Shown here one piece after another: positions 15,635 through 24,281 of a DNA stretch of 64,000 nucleotides. Position numbers and translations under genes: made by a program. The stretch comes from Clostridia bacterium (GTDB lineage Bacteria; Bacillota; Clostridia; Christensenellales; Aristaeellaceae): positions 1 to 64,000 of the forward strand of contig JAFZPI010000008.1 in the NCBI GenBank assembly GCA_017552615.1, read 5' to 3'. The notes beneath the pieces were generated by a model, which worked only from the letters and a program-made list of their open reading frames with translations, was not told the origin of the DNA and searched no databases. Each line of letters starts with the position of its first letter. Position 1 is the stretch's first letter.

Positions 15635-16963
15635 ATGAAAAAAGCTCTCTGGCTGTGCCTGCTCCTGGCCCTGCTGCTGACGGCGGCCGCGGCCCTGGCG
15701 GATGGGGAACCCAAGGTTTCTTTCTCTTCCACCACCGGCAAGGTGAACGGCCCTCTCGATTATACGATCGAACTCAAGTCCACCGCCGCGTTTTCCGAGA
15801 CGACGGATGTCACGCTGGTCTGCAACACGGATAAGACGACCTATACCGCCACGTTTGCCGCAGGGGCGACCCAGGCGTGGGTAACCGTCCCGACCGTGGA
15901 AGTCGAGAAGCGTACCAATTATATCTATGATATCCAGGCAGGTTCCGGCTATCAGGTGGCTTCCAAATCGAACCGCTTTACGCTGCAGGTCTTCCCCCTG
16001 CCGCATGTGCGGTTTTCCTCCAGTGCTTATATCGGGTACGTTGGGAAGTCACTGGCGGTTACGGTTTCCTGCTCCAACGGCAGTTCCGTGGTCAGCGGCA
16101 AGCACTTCCAGCTCCGCGACCAGACCGGACGCTTGTATGCCGAGGCGGACTGGAAGAACACGGGCGGCAAGCTGACCTTCCGCATCGATGTCACCTCCGA
16201 CATGGAAGGCGCGCGGTTCTTCTCCGTCTGGTGGAACGGCTTCCGGGTGACGGAGATCGGCACGGGCTACGCGGCCATCACCGACCTGAGCCGGAAGGTC
16301 ATCAAACAGGTGAACACCGAAGAGCCCTATATCGCCATCACCATCGACTGCTGCTATTATGATGCCAATACCGACAAAATCCTTGATGTGCTGGATAAGT
16401 ACGGGATCAAGTGCACATTCTTCATGACCGGCTACTACATCCGGACCTTCCCGGAGAGTGCGAAGAAGATCCTGGCGCGGGGCCATGAGATCGGCAATCA
16501 CACGACCAACCACCGCAAGATGACCCAGTGGAGCAACGTGAGCCAGCAGCTGAGCCAGATGCACACACCAGTGGTGGAGATGGAAGAGCTGATGGGCATC
16601 CGCGTGCGGCTGTACCGTCCGCCCTACGGGGATCACAACGATAAGCTGACCGCCATGGTTCGCTCGGACGGCATGGAAGTCATCATGTGGACGATCGACA
16701 GCCACGACTGGGATGACGAGTACAAAAACAAGCCCGATAAAGTCATCGAACGCGACAAACGCGGCGTAGGACCGGGCTACATCATCCTGCATCACCTGGG
16801 CGGTTATCACACCGCCGAGATCCTCGATGTGGTCATTCCCTATTACATGGATGAGCTGGGCCTGCAGCCCGTGACCATTACCGAATTGATGGCTCTCGAA
16901 GGCCGCACTGTCCCGGACCTCCCGATCGAAGATACCCTGACGCAGATTCCTGAGGGTATGTAA
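15635..16963 (+). CDS. Secreted NodB-domain polysaccharide deacetylase
   Basis: 442 aa. A signal peptide (residues 1-22, KKALWLCLLLALLLTAAAALA) is followed by two beta-rich domains, with the NodB domain at about 225-420. HTTNHRKM gives the two zinc-type histidines and RPPYG the next motif. The first motif reads TIDCCY where canonical enzymes have TFDDG: the catalytic-base Asp is kept but the metal-ligand Asp is Cys. It is probably an extracytoplasmic cell-wall or polysaccharide deacetylase, possibly with altered metal use. A terminator follows it. Confidence 0.85.
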   Translation: MKKALWLCLLLALLLTAAAALADGEPKVSFSSTTGKVNGPLDYTIELKSTAAFSETTDVTLVCNTDKTTYTATFAAGATQAWVTVPTVEVEKRTNYIYDIQAGSGYQVASKSNRFTLQVFPLPHVRFSSSAYIGYVGKSLAVTVSCSNGSSVVSGKHFQLRDQTGRLYAEADWKNTGGKLTFRIDVTSDMEGARFFSVWWNGFRVTEIGTGYAAITDLSRKVIKQVNTEEPYIAITIDCCYYDANTDKILDVLDKYGIKCTFFMTGYYIRTFPESAKKILARGHEIGNHTTNHRKMTQWSNVSQQLSQMHTPVVEMEELMGIRVRLYRPPYGDHNDKLTAMVRSDGMEVIMWTIDSHDWDDEYKNKPDKVIERDKRGVGPGYIILHHLGGYHTAEILDVVIPYYMDELGLQPVTITELMALEGRTVPDLPIEDTLTQIPEGM

Positions 16964-16974
16964 AAGCCCAAATA

Positions 16975-17022
16975 AACCGGATGCCATTCCCAATCATTGG
17001 GTGTTACGGCATCCGGTTTTTG
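16975..17022. terminator. Bidirectional terminator
   Basis: AAACCGGATGCC pairs with GGCATCCGGTTT and is followed by TTTGG. It lies between two converging genes and can serve both. Confidence 0.88.
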
Positions 17023-17027
17023 GCTGG

Positions 17028-17873
17028 TCAGGTTTCGGAAGGTTCCCTCTCCACTTCATCCGTAGCATTCTCACCCGGTACGAAACTGTCGAAAATCTGG
17101 AGATCGTACCGGCTTCTCAAACTGTCCATCTGTGCCTGGCTTCTGACCGTCCAGGCGACCGTGTGGGCGCCGAGCAGGTGCATGGCACGGAAGAAGGGAT
17201 TGCGGTCTGTGGCAGCTTCCTGGGCCACAAAGTCGGGGCGGGAGAGAACATTGCAGACCATAAGCCCGAGAAGGAGCGTCTTGGGACTTTTGCTGCAGAC
17301 GCTTCTCCGGGTCGGAAAGGCGGTCAGCTGGCCACGGATGCGCTGGGGACGATTTTTGCGGAACCAGCGCACGATCCGGGGATCGAAGCTCTCGATGCAG
17401 GCGGTGCCGGGATAGCGCTGCAGGAGCAGGTCGACCTTGCGACAGAGCTCTTTGGAACGCGGGCCCTGCTTGAGCTCGACGATCAGCGGGACGGCGCCGT
17501 CCACGGTACGCAGGACTTCCGGGAGAGTGGGGATCGTCTCGGGGGTGTCCAGCAGCGGATAGCCGCGCAGCTCGGCAAGCGTGCAGTCGGAAAGGAGCTT
17601 GCGCACGCCGCACATGCGGTCCAGGCTGTCGTCGTGGAAAACAGCCAATTCCCCGTCTGTCGTGAGCTGCACGTCCAGCTCGATGCCAAAGCCCGACTGC
17701 ACGGCGCGGCGGAAGGCTGTCAGTGAATTCTCGGGCCGGTAAGCATCCCAGAGCCCGCGGTGGGCGTAATCCCAGCCCTCAAAATCGGACATGGAGCGTG
17801 TCGGCAGGTGGGGCAGGGAGCAGAAGAGCCACAGCAGGGCAAGAAGCAAAATGACAAATAGGATCCAGAGCAT
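17028..17873 (-). CDS. Glycerophosphodiester phosphodiesterase family protein
   Basis: 281 aa. An N-terminal membrane anchor (about residues 1-22) precedes a GDPD domain with AHRGLWDAYRPENS, GIELDVQLT and FHDDSLDRM, the family's catalytic and metal motifs. It cleaves glycerophosphodiesters at the membrane to glycerol-3-phosphate and an alcohol. GGAGG six bases before the ATG at 17873 sets the start. It is 13 bp after the GH5 gene on the same strand, so cotranscription is likely. Confidence 0.88.
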   Translation of the reverse strand: MLWILFVILLLALLWLFCSLPHLPTRSMSDFEGWDYAHRGLWDAYRPENSLTAFRRAVQSGFGIELDVQLTTDGELAVFHDDSLDRMCGVRKLLSDCTLAELRGYPLLDTPETIPTLPEVLRTVDGAVPLIVELKQGPRSKELCRKVDLLLQRYPGTACIESFDPRIVRWFRKNRPQRIRGQLTAFPTRRSVCSKSPKTLLLGLMVCNVLSRPDFVAQEAATDRNPFFRAMHLLGAHTVAWTVRSQAQMDSLRSRYDLQIFDSFVPGENATDEVEREPSET

Positions 17874-17886
17874 GGACAACCTCCGT

Positions 17887-19083
17887 TCACTCGGCTATGG
17901 CTTCGGTCTCCTGCAGGCTGTAGCGCATCATGGCCTCGATCAGTTCCGGCCAGTACCATTCAAGCGTGCGGCGGTTGATGATCGCGAAGTTCTCGCCGTT
18001 ACCCTTGTAGGAGCCGTTGTCCCACCAGGCGATCGGGATGTTCCATTGCATCGCCGCGGAGGCATACAGGGAAACATGATCGACCCGGGCCTGCAGGTTG
18101 TCCTTGTTCAGGGAGCCGTACTCGCCGATGTAGGCCGGGATGCCCTTGCTGATCCAGCGGTCATACATGGCCTTCAGGGGCAGCATCACGCTGCTGCGGT
18201 CTCCGGGCTTGTCCATATCAAACTCCGCGGTGCCCTTGGTGTCCAGGGCGAAGGAGTAAGGTGTGTAGGCATGGACCGCCACGATCAGCTTGTTGTCGGC
18301 GGTGTCGGTGGGCAGGACGAAGTAGTCCGGGTTGCAGCCGTCGATGCTGGCGGCGTAACCGGGGACTGAGAGATAGCGCTCTTCGTTATAGCCGCCGGCG
18401 GCTCGTACCGTGTCCACAAAAAGCTGGTTCAGCTCGTTGATGCACTCGGCAGCTTCCTTGACCTCGAGCATCAGCGGATTGAAGGACCACTCATAGATCG
18501 TACCCTTCAGCCGGGGCTCGTTGAGGCTCTCGAAGACCAGGCGTTCGTCGTAGTCCGCAAACCGCTCCGCCACCTGCGCCCAGATGCGCTCGACGAAAGC
18601 CCGGGAGGTCTCCTCATGGGCGCGGTCCGGATAATAATACTTCTCGCTCACGTCGTGATGGGTGTTGATCAGGACGATGAGCCCGGCATCGAGGGCTGCG
18701 TCCACGATTTCCTGCACGCGGTCCAGCCAGACTTCGTGAATTGTGAAGTCCGCGTCCAGGTGGCCGCTCCAGGTGATCGGGATGCGCACAAAGCCAAAGC
18801 CCGCATCATGGATGGCCTGGAAGAGTTCCGGTGTGGTACGCGGATTACCCCAGCTGGTCTCGGTATTCAGCTCATTCCCGCCGGTCCAGCCGCTGGAGGC
18901 GTCCAGGGTGTTGCCCAGGTTCCAGCCGAGCCCCATGCGCCGCAGGAACGCCATGGCCTCGTTGTCCGGGATATCAAAACTGCCGACAGTCATCTCAGGG
19001 ATGACGATCTCCTCCTCGGCGAATGCCAGGCAGGGCAGCAGCATACACAGCGCCAGAAACAGCGCGGACAGACGCTTGGTCAT
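17887..19083 (-). CDS. Secreted endoglucanase-type glycoside hydrolase, GH5
   Basis: 398 aa with a clear signal peptide (about 1-22, MTKRLSALFLALCMLLPCLAF). GH5 motifs: GLGWNLGNTLDAS, HHDV, FESLNEPR (acid/base Glu) and IGEYGS (nucleophile Glu), with AWWDNG near the end. It probably hydrolyses beta-1,4-glucan or a related plant polymer outside the cell. There is no carbohydrate-binding module or dockerin. The frame opens at 19317, but GGGGGAT and the signal peptide define 19083. Confidence 0.92.
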   Translation of the reverse strand: MTKRLSALFLALCMLLPCLAFAEEEIVIPEMTVGSFDIPDNEAMAFLRRMGLGWNLGNTLDASSGWTGGNELNTETSWGNPRTTPELFQAIHDAGFGFVRIPITWSGHLDADFTIHEVWLDRVQEIVDAALDAGLIVLINTHHDVSEKYYYPDRAHEETSRAFVERIWAQVAERFADYDERLVFESLNEPRLKGTIYEWSFNPLMLEVKEAAECINELNQLFVDTVRAAGGYNEERYLSVPGYAASIDGCNPDYFVLPTDTADNKLIVAVHAYTPYSFALDTKGTAEFDMDKPGDRSSVMLPLKAMYDRWISKGIPAYIGEYGSLNKDNLQARVDHVSLYASAAMQWNIPIAWWDNGSYKGNGENFAIINRRTLEWYWPELIEAMMRYSLQETEAIAE

Positions 19084-19138
19084 AAAGGATCCCCCTTTTC
19101 GCATAAAAACAATAGAACGGTATGTACTTTCCAAGACT

Positions 19139-19166
19139 ATTGTAACACATCTTCCCGCAGAAACAA
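19139..19166 (-). promoter_or_regulatory. Promoter of the GH5-GDPD unit
   Basis: TTGTTT (19161-19166), 16 bp, TACAAT (19139-19144) on the minus strand, about 55 bp ahead of the GH5 start. Confidence 0.5.
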
Positions 19167-19301
19167 GGGGAAAACGAAGATTTGCAGTTGTGGCAGAGAT
19201 CAGCGATATGTCTATGAATGTCCGTTGAAATTTCTTTCTCAGCATTGCGTAGAATTCCAAAAAGGCGTAAAATAGAAGAAAAGATGCCGGAGGTGATGGC
19301 G

Positions 19302-20216
19302 GTGCAAGCGTGGACATCGAAAATGATGAAGTTGGCTCCCGGGGTAAAGATGACTCCGGACGCGCCGCTTTCGGCCTGTACCACGCTGCGTCTTGGCGGC
19401 CCGGCGGATCTGCTTGCGGAACCCGCGAACGCCGATGAACTGGCCAAATTGTTCCGCACGGCAGCGGAACTCGATGTACCCGTCACCGTCATTGGCAGGG
19501 GATCGAACCTGTTGGTGCGCGACGGTGGTATCCGCGGCCTGACGATCCGCATCGCCCAGGGAATGCGAAAGCTCTCGGTGGACGGGTGCGAACTCACGGC
19601 TGAAGCCGGGGCATCTTTGGCTGAGGCAGCGGCTCTGGCCCAGCGCAACGGGCTGGCGGGCTTGGCCTTCGCTTCCGGGATTCCCGGTGCGGTGGGCGGC
19701 GGCACGGTCATGAACGCAGGAGCCTATGGCGGGGAACTGAAGGATGTTATCGCCAGGGTGGAGGGTATTCGGCCGGACGGCAGTGCCTTTTCCTACAGTG
19801 GCAATGAGATGGCGTTCGGTTACCGCACAAGCCGGCTGCAAAGCGAAAAAGGTGTTGTGACCCGTGTGACCTTTGCCCTGACACCGTGTGATCCGGCTGC
19901 GATTGCGGCAGAGATGAACGAACTGAACGAGCGCCGCAGGGCCAAACAGCCCCTGGACGTTCCCAGCGCGGGGTCCACTTTCAAGCGCCCGGAAGGACAT
20001 TTCGCAGGGGCGCTGATTGAACAGTGCGGACTGAAAGGTTTTGCGATCGGCGGAGCCAGGGTCAGCGAAAAACACGCGGGATTCCTGGTGTCGACCGGTG
20101 GGACGGCCGCGGACTTTGAAGCGCTGATGGCGTACGTGCGGTGTGTGGTATGGGCGAAGACAGGCGTCCGGCTGGAGCCGGAAGTCCGGGTGATCGGCGA
20201 GGAGGCGCAGCGGTGA
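19302..20216 (+). CDS. murB: UDP-N-acetylenolpyruvoylglucosamine reductase
   Basis: 304 aa. FAD-binding signatures (VIGRGSNLLVRDGG and SGIPGAVGGGTVMNAGAYGGE) and the C-terminal AGSTFKRPEGHFAG, with the active-site Ser/Glu region, identify MurB. It reduces the enolpyruvyl group to make UDP-MurNAc in peptidoglycan synthesis. The frame opens at 19218, but GGAGGTG lies 8 bp before the GTG at 19302 and overlaps the ATG at 19296. It overlaps rapZ by 4 bp (GTGA). Confidence 0.93.
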   Translation: MQAWTSKMMKLAPGVKMTPDAPLSACTTLRLGGPADLLAEPANADELAKLFRTAAELDVPVTVIGRGSNLLVRDGGIRGLTIRIAQGMRKLSVDGCELTAEAGASLAEAAALAQRNGLAGLAFASGIPGAVGGGTVMNAGAYGGELKDVIARVEGIRPDGSAFSYSGNEMAFGYRTSRLQSEKGVVTRVTFALTPCDPAAIAAEMNELNERRRAKQPLDVPSAGSTFKRPEGHFAGALIEQCGLKGFAIGGARVSEKHAGFLVSTGGTAADFEALMAYVRCVVWAKTGVRLEPEVRVIGEEAQR

Positions 20217-21109
20217 GATACTTGTTGCTGACGGGCATGAGCGGAGCGGGCAAGACCCTGGTCCTTCGCGACCTGGAGGACCTGGGTGCGTTTTGCGTGG
20301 ACAATCTGCCGCCGAGCATGATCCCGGGCCTGATCCGCAGCTGCGAAAACGCCGCGATGGCGGCCCCGGTTGCTGCTTTCTCGGTCGATGTGCGCTCCGG
20401 CGCGCTCTTCGATGCCATCGGGACGCACCGCCTGATCCGGGATGCGAACCAGCTGGAACAGCCGGTGGAGATCATCTTTATCGAGGCGGAGGACGATACC
20501 CTTGTGGCGCGGTTCAAGGAGACCCGCCGCGAGCATCCTCTTTGCGGCGACGGCGTGACCCTCACCGAAGCCATTGCCCGGGAGCGCGCCTTGCTGCAGC
20601 CCCTGCGGGAATCCGCCAGCTACCTGATCGACACGACCGGTCTGACGCCCAAGACTCTGAAAACCCAGCTGAAGGCGATTTATGACGAGTATACCGGAGA
20701 CACTGCACAGCCCATGCGGGCCGAAGTGATGTCTTTCGGCTTCAAGCGCGGGCTCCCGCGGCAGGCGGACCTGGTCTTCGACGTGCGCTTCCTGCCCAAT
20801 CCCTTCTACATCCCGGAACTGTGCCGTCACAGCGGCCAGGACGCGGATGTCCGGGATTTCGTGATGGGCCATCCCGCAACCCAAACCTTTATGGAGAAGG
20901 CCAAGGATATGCTGGCTTTCCTCCTGCCGCATTACCAGGAGGAGGGGAAGCGGCGGCTCGTCATCGCTGTGGGCTGTACGGGCGGCGCGCACCGCTCTGT
21001 GGCCATCGCGGAAGCGATCGCGGCCTACCTCCGGGAAATTGGCTGCCTGGTGCAGCTTGAGCACCGGGACATGGCCATGGAGCAGGCCCGCTGGGCGACC
21101 CCGACCTGA
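20213..21109 (+). CDS. rapZ: RNase adapter / nucleotide-binding protein RapZ (YvcJ)
   Basis: 298 aa. Walker A GMSGAGKT lies at residues 8-15, followed by DLEDLGAFCVDNLPP, and the C-terminal GCTGGAHRSVAIAE motif is diagnostic. In Bacillus YvcJ binds and hydrolyses nucleotides; in E. coli RapZ controls GlmZ and hexosamine synthesis. The GTG start overlaps the murB stop, and GGAGG precedes it. The position between murB and whiA is the classical Gram-positive arrangement, although yvcK is not here. Confidence 0.93.
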   Translation: MRYLLLTGMSGAGKTLVLRDLEDLGAFCVDNLPPSMIPGLIRSCENAAMAAPVAAFSVDVRSGALFDAIGTHRLIRDANQLEQPVEIIFIEAEDDTLVARFKETRREHPLCGDGVTLTEAIARERALLQPLRESASYLIDTTGLTPKTLKTQLKAIYDEYTGDTAQPMRAEVMSFGFKRGLPRQADLVFDVRFLPNPFYIPELCRHSGQDADVRDFVMGHPATQTFMEKAKDMLAFLLPHYQEEGKRRLVIAVGCTGGAHRSVAIAEAIAAYLREIGCLVQLEHRDMAMEQARWATPT

Positions 21110-21122
21110 CGGAGGTGAGGAC

Positions 21123-22088
21123 ATGTCCTTTTCCGCGGACGCCAAAGCGGAACTGATCCGGCTGCCCTTCGAGCGGAACTGCTGCATCGTCACGGAACTC
21201 AGCGCCCTGACGCAGACGACCGGCAGCCTCTCTTTCCATGGCGGCGGGCGGATCAGCGTCACCTGGCAGGTGGAAAACGCGGCCCTGGCCCGGCGCATTT
21301 TCCGGATGCTGAAAGATGGTTTCGGCTTTGCCCCCACCCTGCAGTTCGTCCAGCACGCAAGACTCGGCGGGCGCCGTACCTGCGTCTTGACCGTGGGGGA
21401 GGACGAAGCGCCGAGATTGCTGACCATCCTGCGGATGATGGAACCTGGGGAGGACGGCCAGCCGGTCCTTCGCCGTACGCTGCCAAGACCGCAGGTGACT
21501 AAAGCTTGCTGCCGGAGGGCATATCTGCGTGGTGCCTTCCTTGGGGCAGGTTCTGTCACGAGCCCGGACCGGGGCTATCATCTGGAGATCGTCTGCCGTG
21601 ATGAGGGACTGCGCGAGCTGGTAATCAAACAGTTGGAGCATGGCGGAATCCATGCCCTTCAGCGCGTGCGCAGAGGAAGTGCTGTCCTCTACCTAAAAGA
21701 GGCCCAGGCTGTGGCCGATGCGCTGGCGATGATGGGCGCTTCCCAGGCGGTGATGAAGCTCGAGAACGTCCGCATCACCCGACAGATGCGCGGCGAGGCC
21801 AACCGAGCCTCCAACTGCGACGAGCACAACACCGAGCGCCAGCTCACAGCTTCCCAGGAACAGGTGGAGGCCATCAAACTGCTGGCGATCCATCAGGGAC
21901 TTTTCACTTTGCCTCCCGCTCTCCGGGAGATGGCAGAACTGAGGTTAAGCCACCCCGAAGCTTCTCTCGAGGAGCTCGGTCAGCTCCGGGAACCGCCTTT
22001 GACCAAGAGTGGCGTCAGCGGACGGATGCGAAGGCTGATGCGGGAGGCGGAGGAACTGACGAGAAGACTGACAGATCAAAAAGAGTAA
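21123..22088 (+). CDS. whiA: DNA-binding protein WhiA
   Basis: 321 aa. A LAGLIDADG-like N-terminal domain (RRAYLRGAFLGAGSV, NRASNCDEHN) is joined to a C-terminal helix-turn-helix (LREPPLTKSGVSGRMRRL). It is a conserved regulator of division-related genes in Gram-positive bacteria. GGAGGTGAGG precedes the ATG at 21123; the longer frame from 21039 lies in rapZ. It is the last gene of the murB-rapZ-whiA unit. Confidence 0.93.
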   Translation: MSFSADAKAELIRLPFERNCCIVTELSALTQTTGSLSFHGGGRISVTWQVENAALARRIFRMLKDGFGFAPTLQFVQHARLGGRRTCVLTVGEDEAPRLLTILRMMEPGEDGQPVLRRTLPRPQVTKACCRRAYLRGAFLGAGSVTSPDRGYHLEIVCRDEGLRELVIKQLEHGGIHALQRVRRGSAVLYLKEAQAVADALAMMGASQAVMKLENVRITRQMRGEANRASNCDEHNTERQLTASQEQVEAIKLLAIHQGLFTLPPALREMAELRLSHPEASLEELGQLREPPLTKSGVSGRMRRLMREAEELTRRLTDQKE

Positions 22089-22114
22089 GAAGACGATATA
22101 TGAATTGGTTTTTT

Positions 22115-22148
22115 CAATATTGAAGATTTTTCATGATATGATATAATC
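22115..22148 (+). promoter_or_regulatory. Promoter and palindromic operator of the PIN module
   Basis: TTGAAG (22121-22126), 16 bp, TATAAT (22143-22148). A perfect 12-bp palindrome TTCAATATTGAA (22115-22126) overlaps the -35 box and would be a natural site for autorepression by the toxin-antitoxin complex. The stretch is clearly more AT-rich than the flanks. Confidence 0.6.
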
Positions 22149-22198
22149 AAGTGAACAAAACAGACAAAAGTGTACTTACTGAAAGAAGGTGATCCTAT

Positions 22199-22687
22199 AT
22201 GAATCGGTTAAAGGTTTATCTGGATACTTCGATTATCAGCTATCTTGATCAACAGGATGCACCTCTGAGAATGCAGGAAACAAAACGCTTATGGGAACTG
22301 TTTCGAGATGATAAGTATGATGTCTATATTTCTGATATCGTTATCAGGGAAATCAACCAATGTCCACCAGCAAAACTTGAAGTCCTGAATCAGGTTCTTG
22401 ATGAGATCAGTTACACCGTTATTGAAACGGACGAGAACACTCTGGCACTTGCGGAGAAATTCATTGACTTTGGCATTCTCAAACAGAAGAGCATGGATGA
22501 TTGTCAGCATATTGCAGCGGCTATCCTTGCAGGCTGCGATATCATTACATCCTGGAATTTCAAGCATATTGTCAATGTCAGGACCATTCGCGGAGTGAAA
22601 GTCATTACAACACTTGAAGGATATAAAGATCTGCTGATCTATCCGCCTTCCATTCTGGTTGAAAGTGAGGGAGAAGAGAATGGATAA
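22199..22687 (+). CDS. PIN-domain ribonuclease, putative toxin
   Basis: 162 aa. VYLDTSIISYL supplies the first conserved Asp, SDIVIREIN the acidic/Asn position, and KSMDDCQHIAAAI plus CDIITSW the later acidic residues of PIN domains. VapC-like toxins cut RNA in the cytoplasm. GAAGGTGAT supports the start. The next gene overlaps by 8 bp, giving the less common toxin-first order. Codon use and AT content differ from the GC-rich neighbours, suggesting transfer. Confidence 0.82.
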   Translation: MNRLKVYLDTSIISYLDQQDAPLRMQETKRLWELFRDDKYDVYISDIVIREINQCPPAKLEVLNQVLDEISYTVIETDENTLALAEKFIDFGILKQKSMDDCQHIAAAILAGCDIITSWNFKHIVNVRTIRGVKVITTLEGYKDLLIYPPSILVESEGEENG

Positions 22688-22910
22688 GCTATTTGTCAGC
22701 GAACGCTTCGATCTGGATGATATCAGAAGAATCAGGGATAATAATTCTTCGCGCCATATGGAGATGACACATGCTGAAATTGTCGCAGACATTCACAACG
22801 GTGCAGCAAAACTAATGAATGATATCATCAATCGTCCAACACGGAAACCCATTACGATTCTCTCAGGTAATCACAAGACTGTAATCAATCCGATTACGCC
22901 TAAAGCATAG
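22680..22910 (+). CDS. Putative antitoxin of the PIN module
   Basis: 76 aa. No named family is recognised. It is charged and hydrophilic in the first half (RFDLDDIRRIRDNNSS) with a helical middle, fitting a small antitoxin. The ATG at 22680 lies inside the last codons of the PIN gene, and GGGAGAAGAG precedes it. The role is inferred from size, overlap and partner. Confidence 0.65.
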   Translation: MDKLFVSERFDLDDIRRIRDNNSSRHMEMTHAEIVADIHNGAAKLMNDIINRPTRKPITILSGNHKTVINPITPKA

Positions 22911-22948
22911 TTTTAAGTAACTGATACCTCAAGAAAGGAAGATGCCTT

Positions 22949-24280
22949 ATGTCCAATCCCATCACTCGCCAGCAGCTCCAGGCCTGGAACGAAAAGTACC
23001 GCGCCGATGCCGTACGGCAGCTGGCTGCGCATGCCCTGTCCGCCACGGAACTAAAAGATGTGGCCTATTCCCAGCAGGCCGCGAACCGGATGCACCAGCG
23101 CTTCTCGCTGGAACTGGAGACACTGCCTGTGGCCAACCAGCAGCACAGCGGACGGTGCTGGCTCTTTGCCGCGACCAACGTACTCCGGGAGGCCATCGCG
23201 AAGGCCTGCAACCTTGAAAACTTTGAGCTTAGCCAAAGCTGGTTGGCCTTCTGGGATAAGTTTGAGCGGGCCAACTACTTCCTGGAACGTATCATTGAGA
23301 CTGCGGACCTCCCGGCGGATGACCGCACGGTGGCCTTTATCCTGGAAACCGGCGTGCACGACGGCGGCCAGTGGACGATGTTCGTGAATATTGTGGAGAA
23401 GTACGGCATCGTACCCAAGGATGCCTATGACGAGACTTTCCAGTCAGCGAATACCCGCAGCATGAACTATCTGGTGAACCGTGCCCTGAAGGCGGCGGCA
23501 CCGAAATTGCGGGCCATGGTTCGCGCCGGGGCCAAAGCCGAAGAGGTCCAGGCAAAGAAGAATGAAGTCCTTGGCAAGATCTACGCCTTCCTCTGCTCTT
23601 GCTACGGTGAGCCCCCGGAAACCTTTGACTTTGAGTACACGGATAAGGACAAGGCTTTCCATGCGGAGCGCGGCCTAACACCCCTGGCCTTCGCTGAAAA
23701 GTACGCCGCGCCGATCCTGAAGGAATCTGTCAGTGTGATCCATGCTCCGACCACGGACAAACCCTTCCACAAGACCTATACCATCCGGTATCTCGGCAAC
23801 GTCGAAGGCGGCAAACCGGTTACACACCTGAACCTTACCATGGACGAGCTGAAAGCCGCCATCATCCGGCAATTACAGGCCGGCAAGGTTGTCTGGTTCG
23901 GCAGCGATGTGGGACACGACGGCGAACGGAAGAAGGGCATCTGGGATGACCGGTGCTTCGGACTCGAACTCGTCTCCGGACTGGACCTGGAGATCAGCAA
24001 GGAAGACGCGCTGGACTACGGCTTTGCGGCCATGAATCACGCCATGTGCCTGACGGGCGTGAACCTCGTGGACGGGAAACCCAACCGCTGGAAGATCGAG
24101 AACAGCTGGGGTGATGAGAACGGTGCCAAAGGTTATTACGTATGCTCCGACACCTGGTTTGACCGCTATGTCTTCCAGGCGGCCATTGAGCGGGAGTACC
24201 TCGGCGACCTGGCGGCGCTTGCGGAGCAGGAACCGTCCATGCTCGAGCCTTGGGATCCGATGGGAACGCTGGCGGACTGA
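22949..24280 (+). CDS. pepC: Aminopeptidase C / bleomycin hydrolase (C1B cysteine peptidase)
   Basis: 443 aa, the full length for PepC. The triad is visible: Cys70 in SGRCWLFAATN, His about 364 in MNHAMCLTG, and Asn about 385 in IENSWGDENG. It is a cytoplasmic hexameric aminopeptidase in peptide breakdown, complementing PepF nearby. AAGGAAG precedes the ATG. The LRR gene starts 1 bp after its stop. Confidence 0.93.
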   Translation: MSNPITRQQLQAWNEKYRADAVRQLAAHALSATELKDVAYSQQAANRMHQRFSLELETLPVANQQHSGRCWLFAATNVLREAIAKACNLENFELSQSWLAFWDKFERANYFLERIIETADLPADDRTVAFILETGVHDGGQWTMFVNIVEKYGIVPKDAYDETFQSANTRSMNYLVNRALKAAAPKLRAMVRAGAKAEEVQAKKNEVLGKIYAFLCSCYGEPPETFDFEYTDKDKAFHAERGLTPLAFAEKYAAPILKESVSVIHAPTTDKPFHKTYTIRYLGNVEGGKPVTHLNLTMDELKAAIIRQLQAGKVVWFGSDVGHDGERKKGIWDDRCFGLELVSGLDLEISKEDALDYGFAAMNHAMCLTGVNLVDGKPNRWKIENSWGDENGAKGYYVCSDTWFDRYVFQAAIEREYLGDLAALAEQEPSMLEPWDPMGTLAD

Positions 24281-24281
24281 T

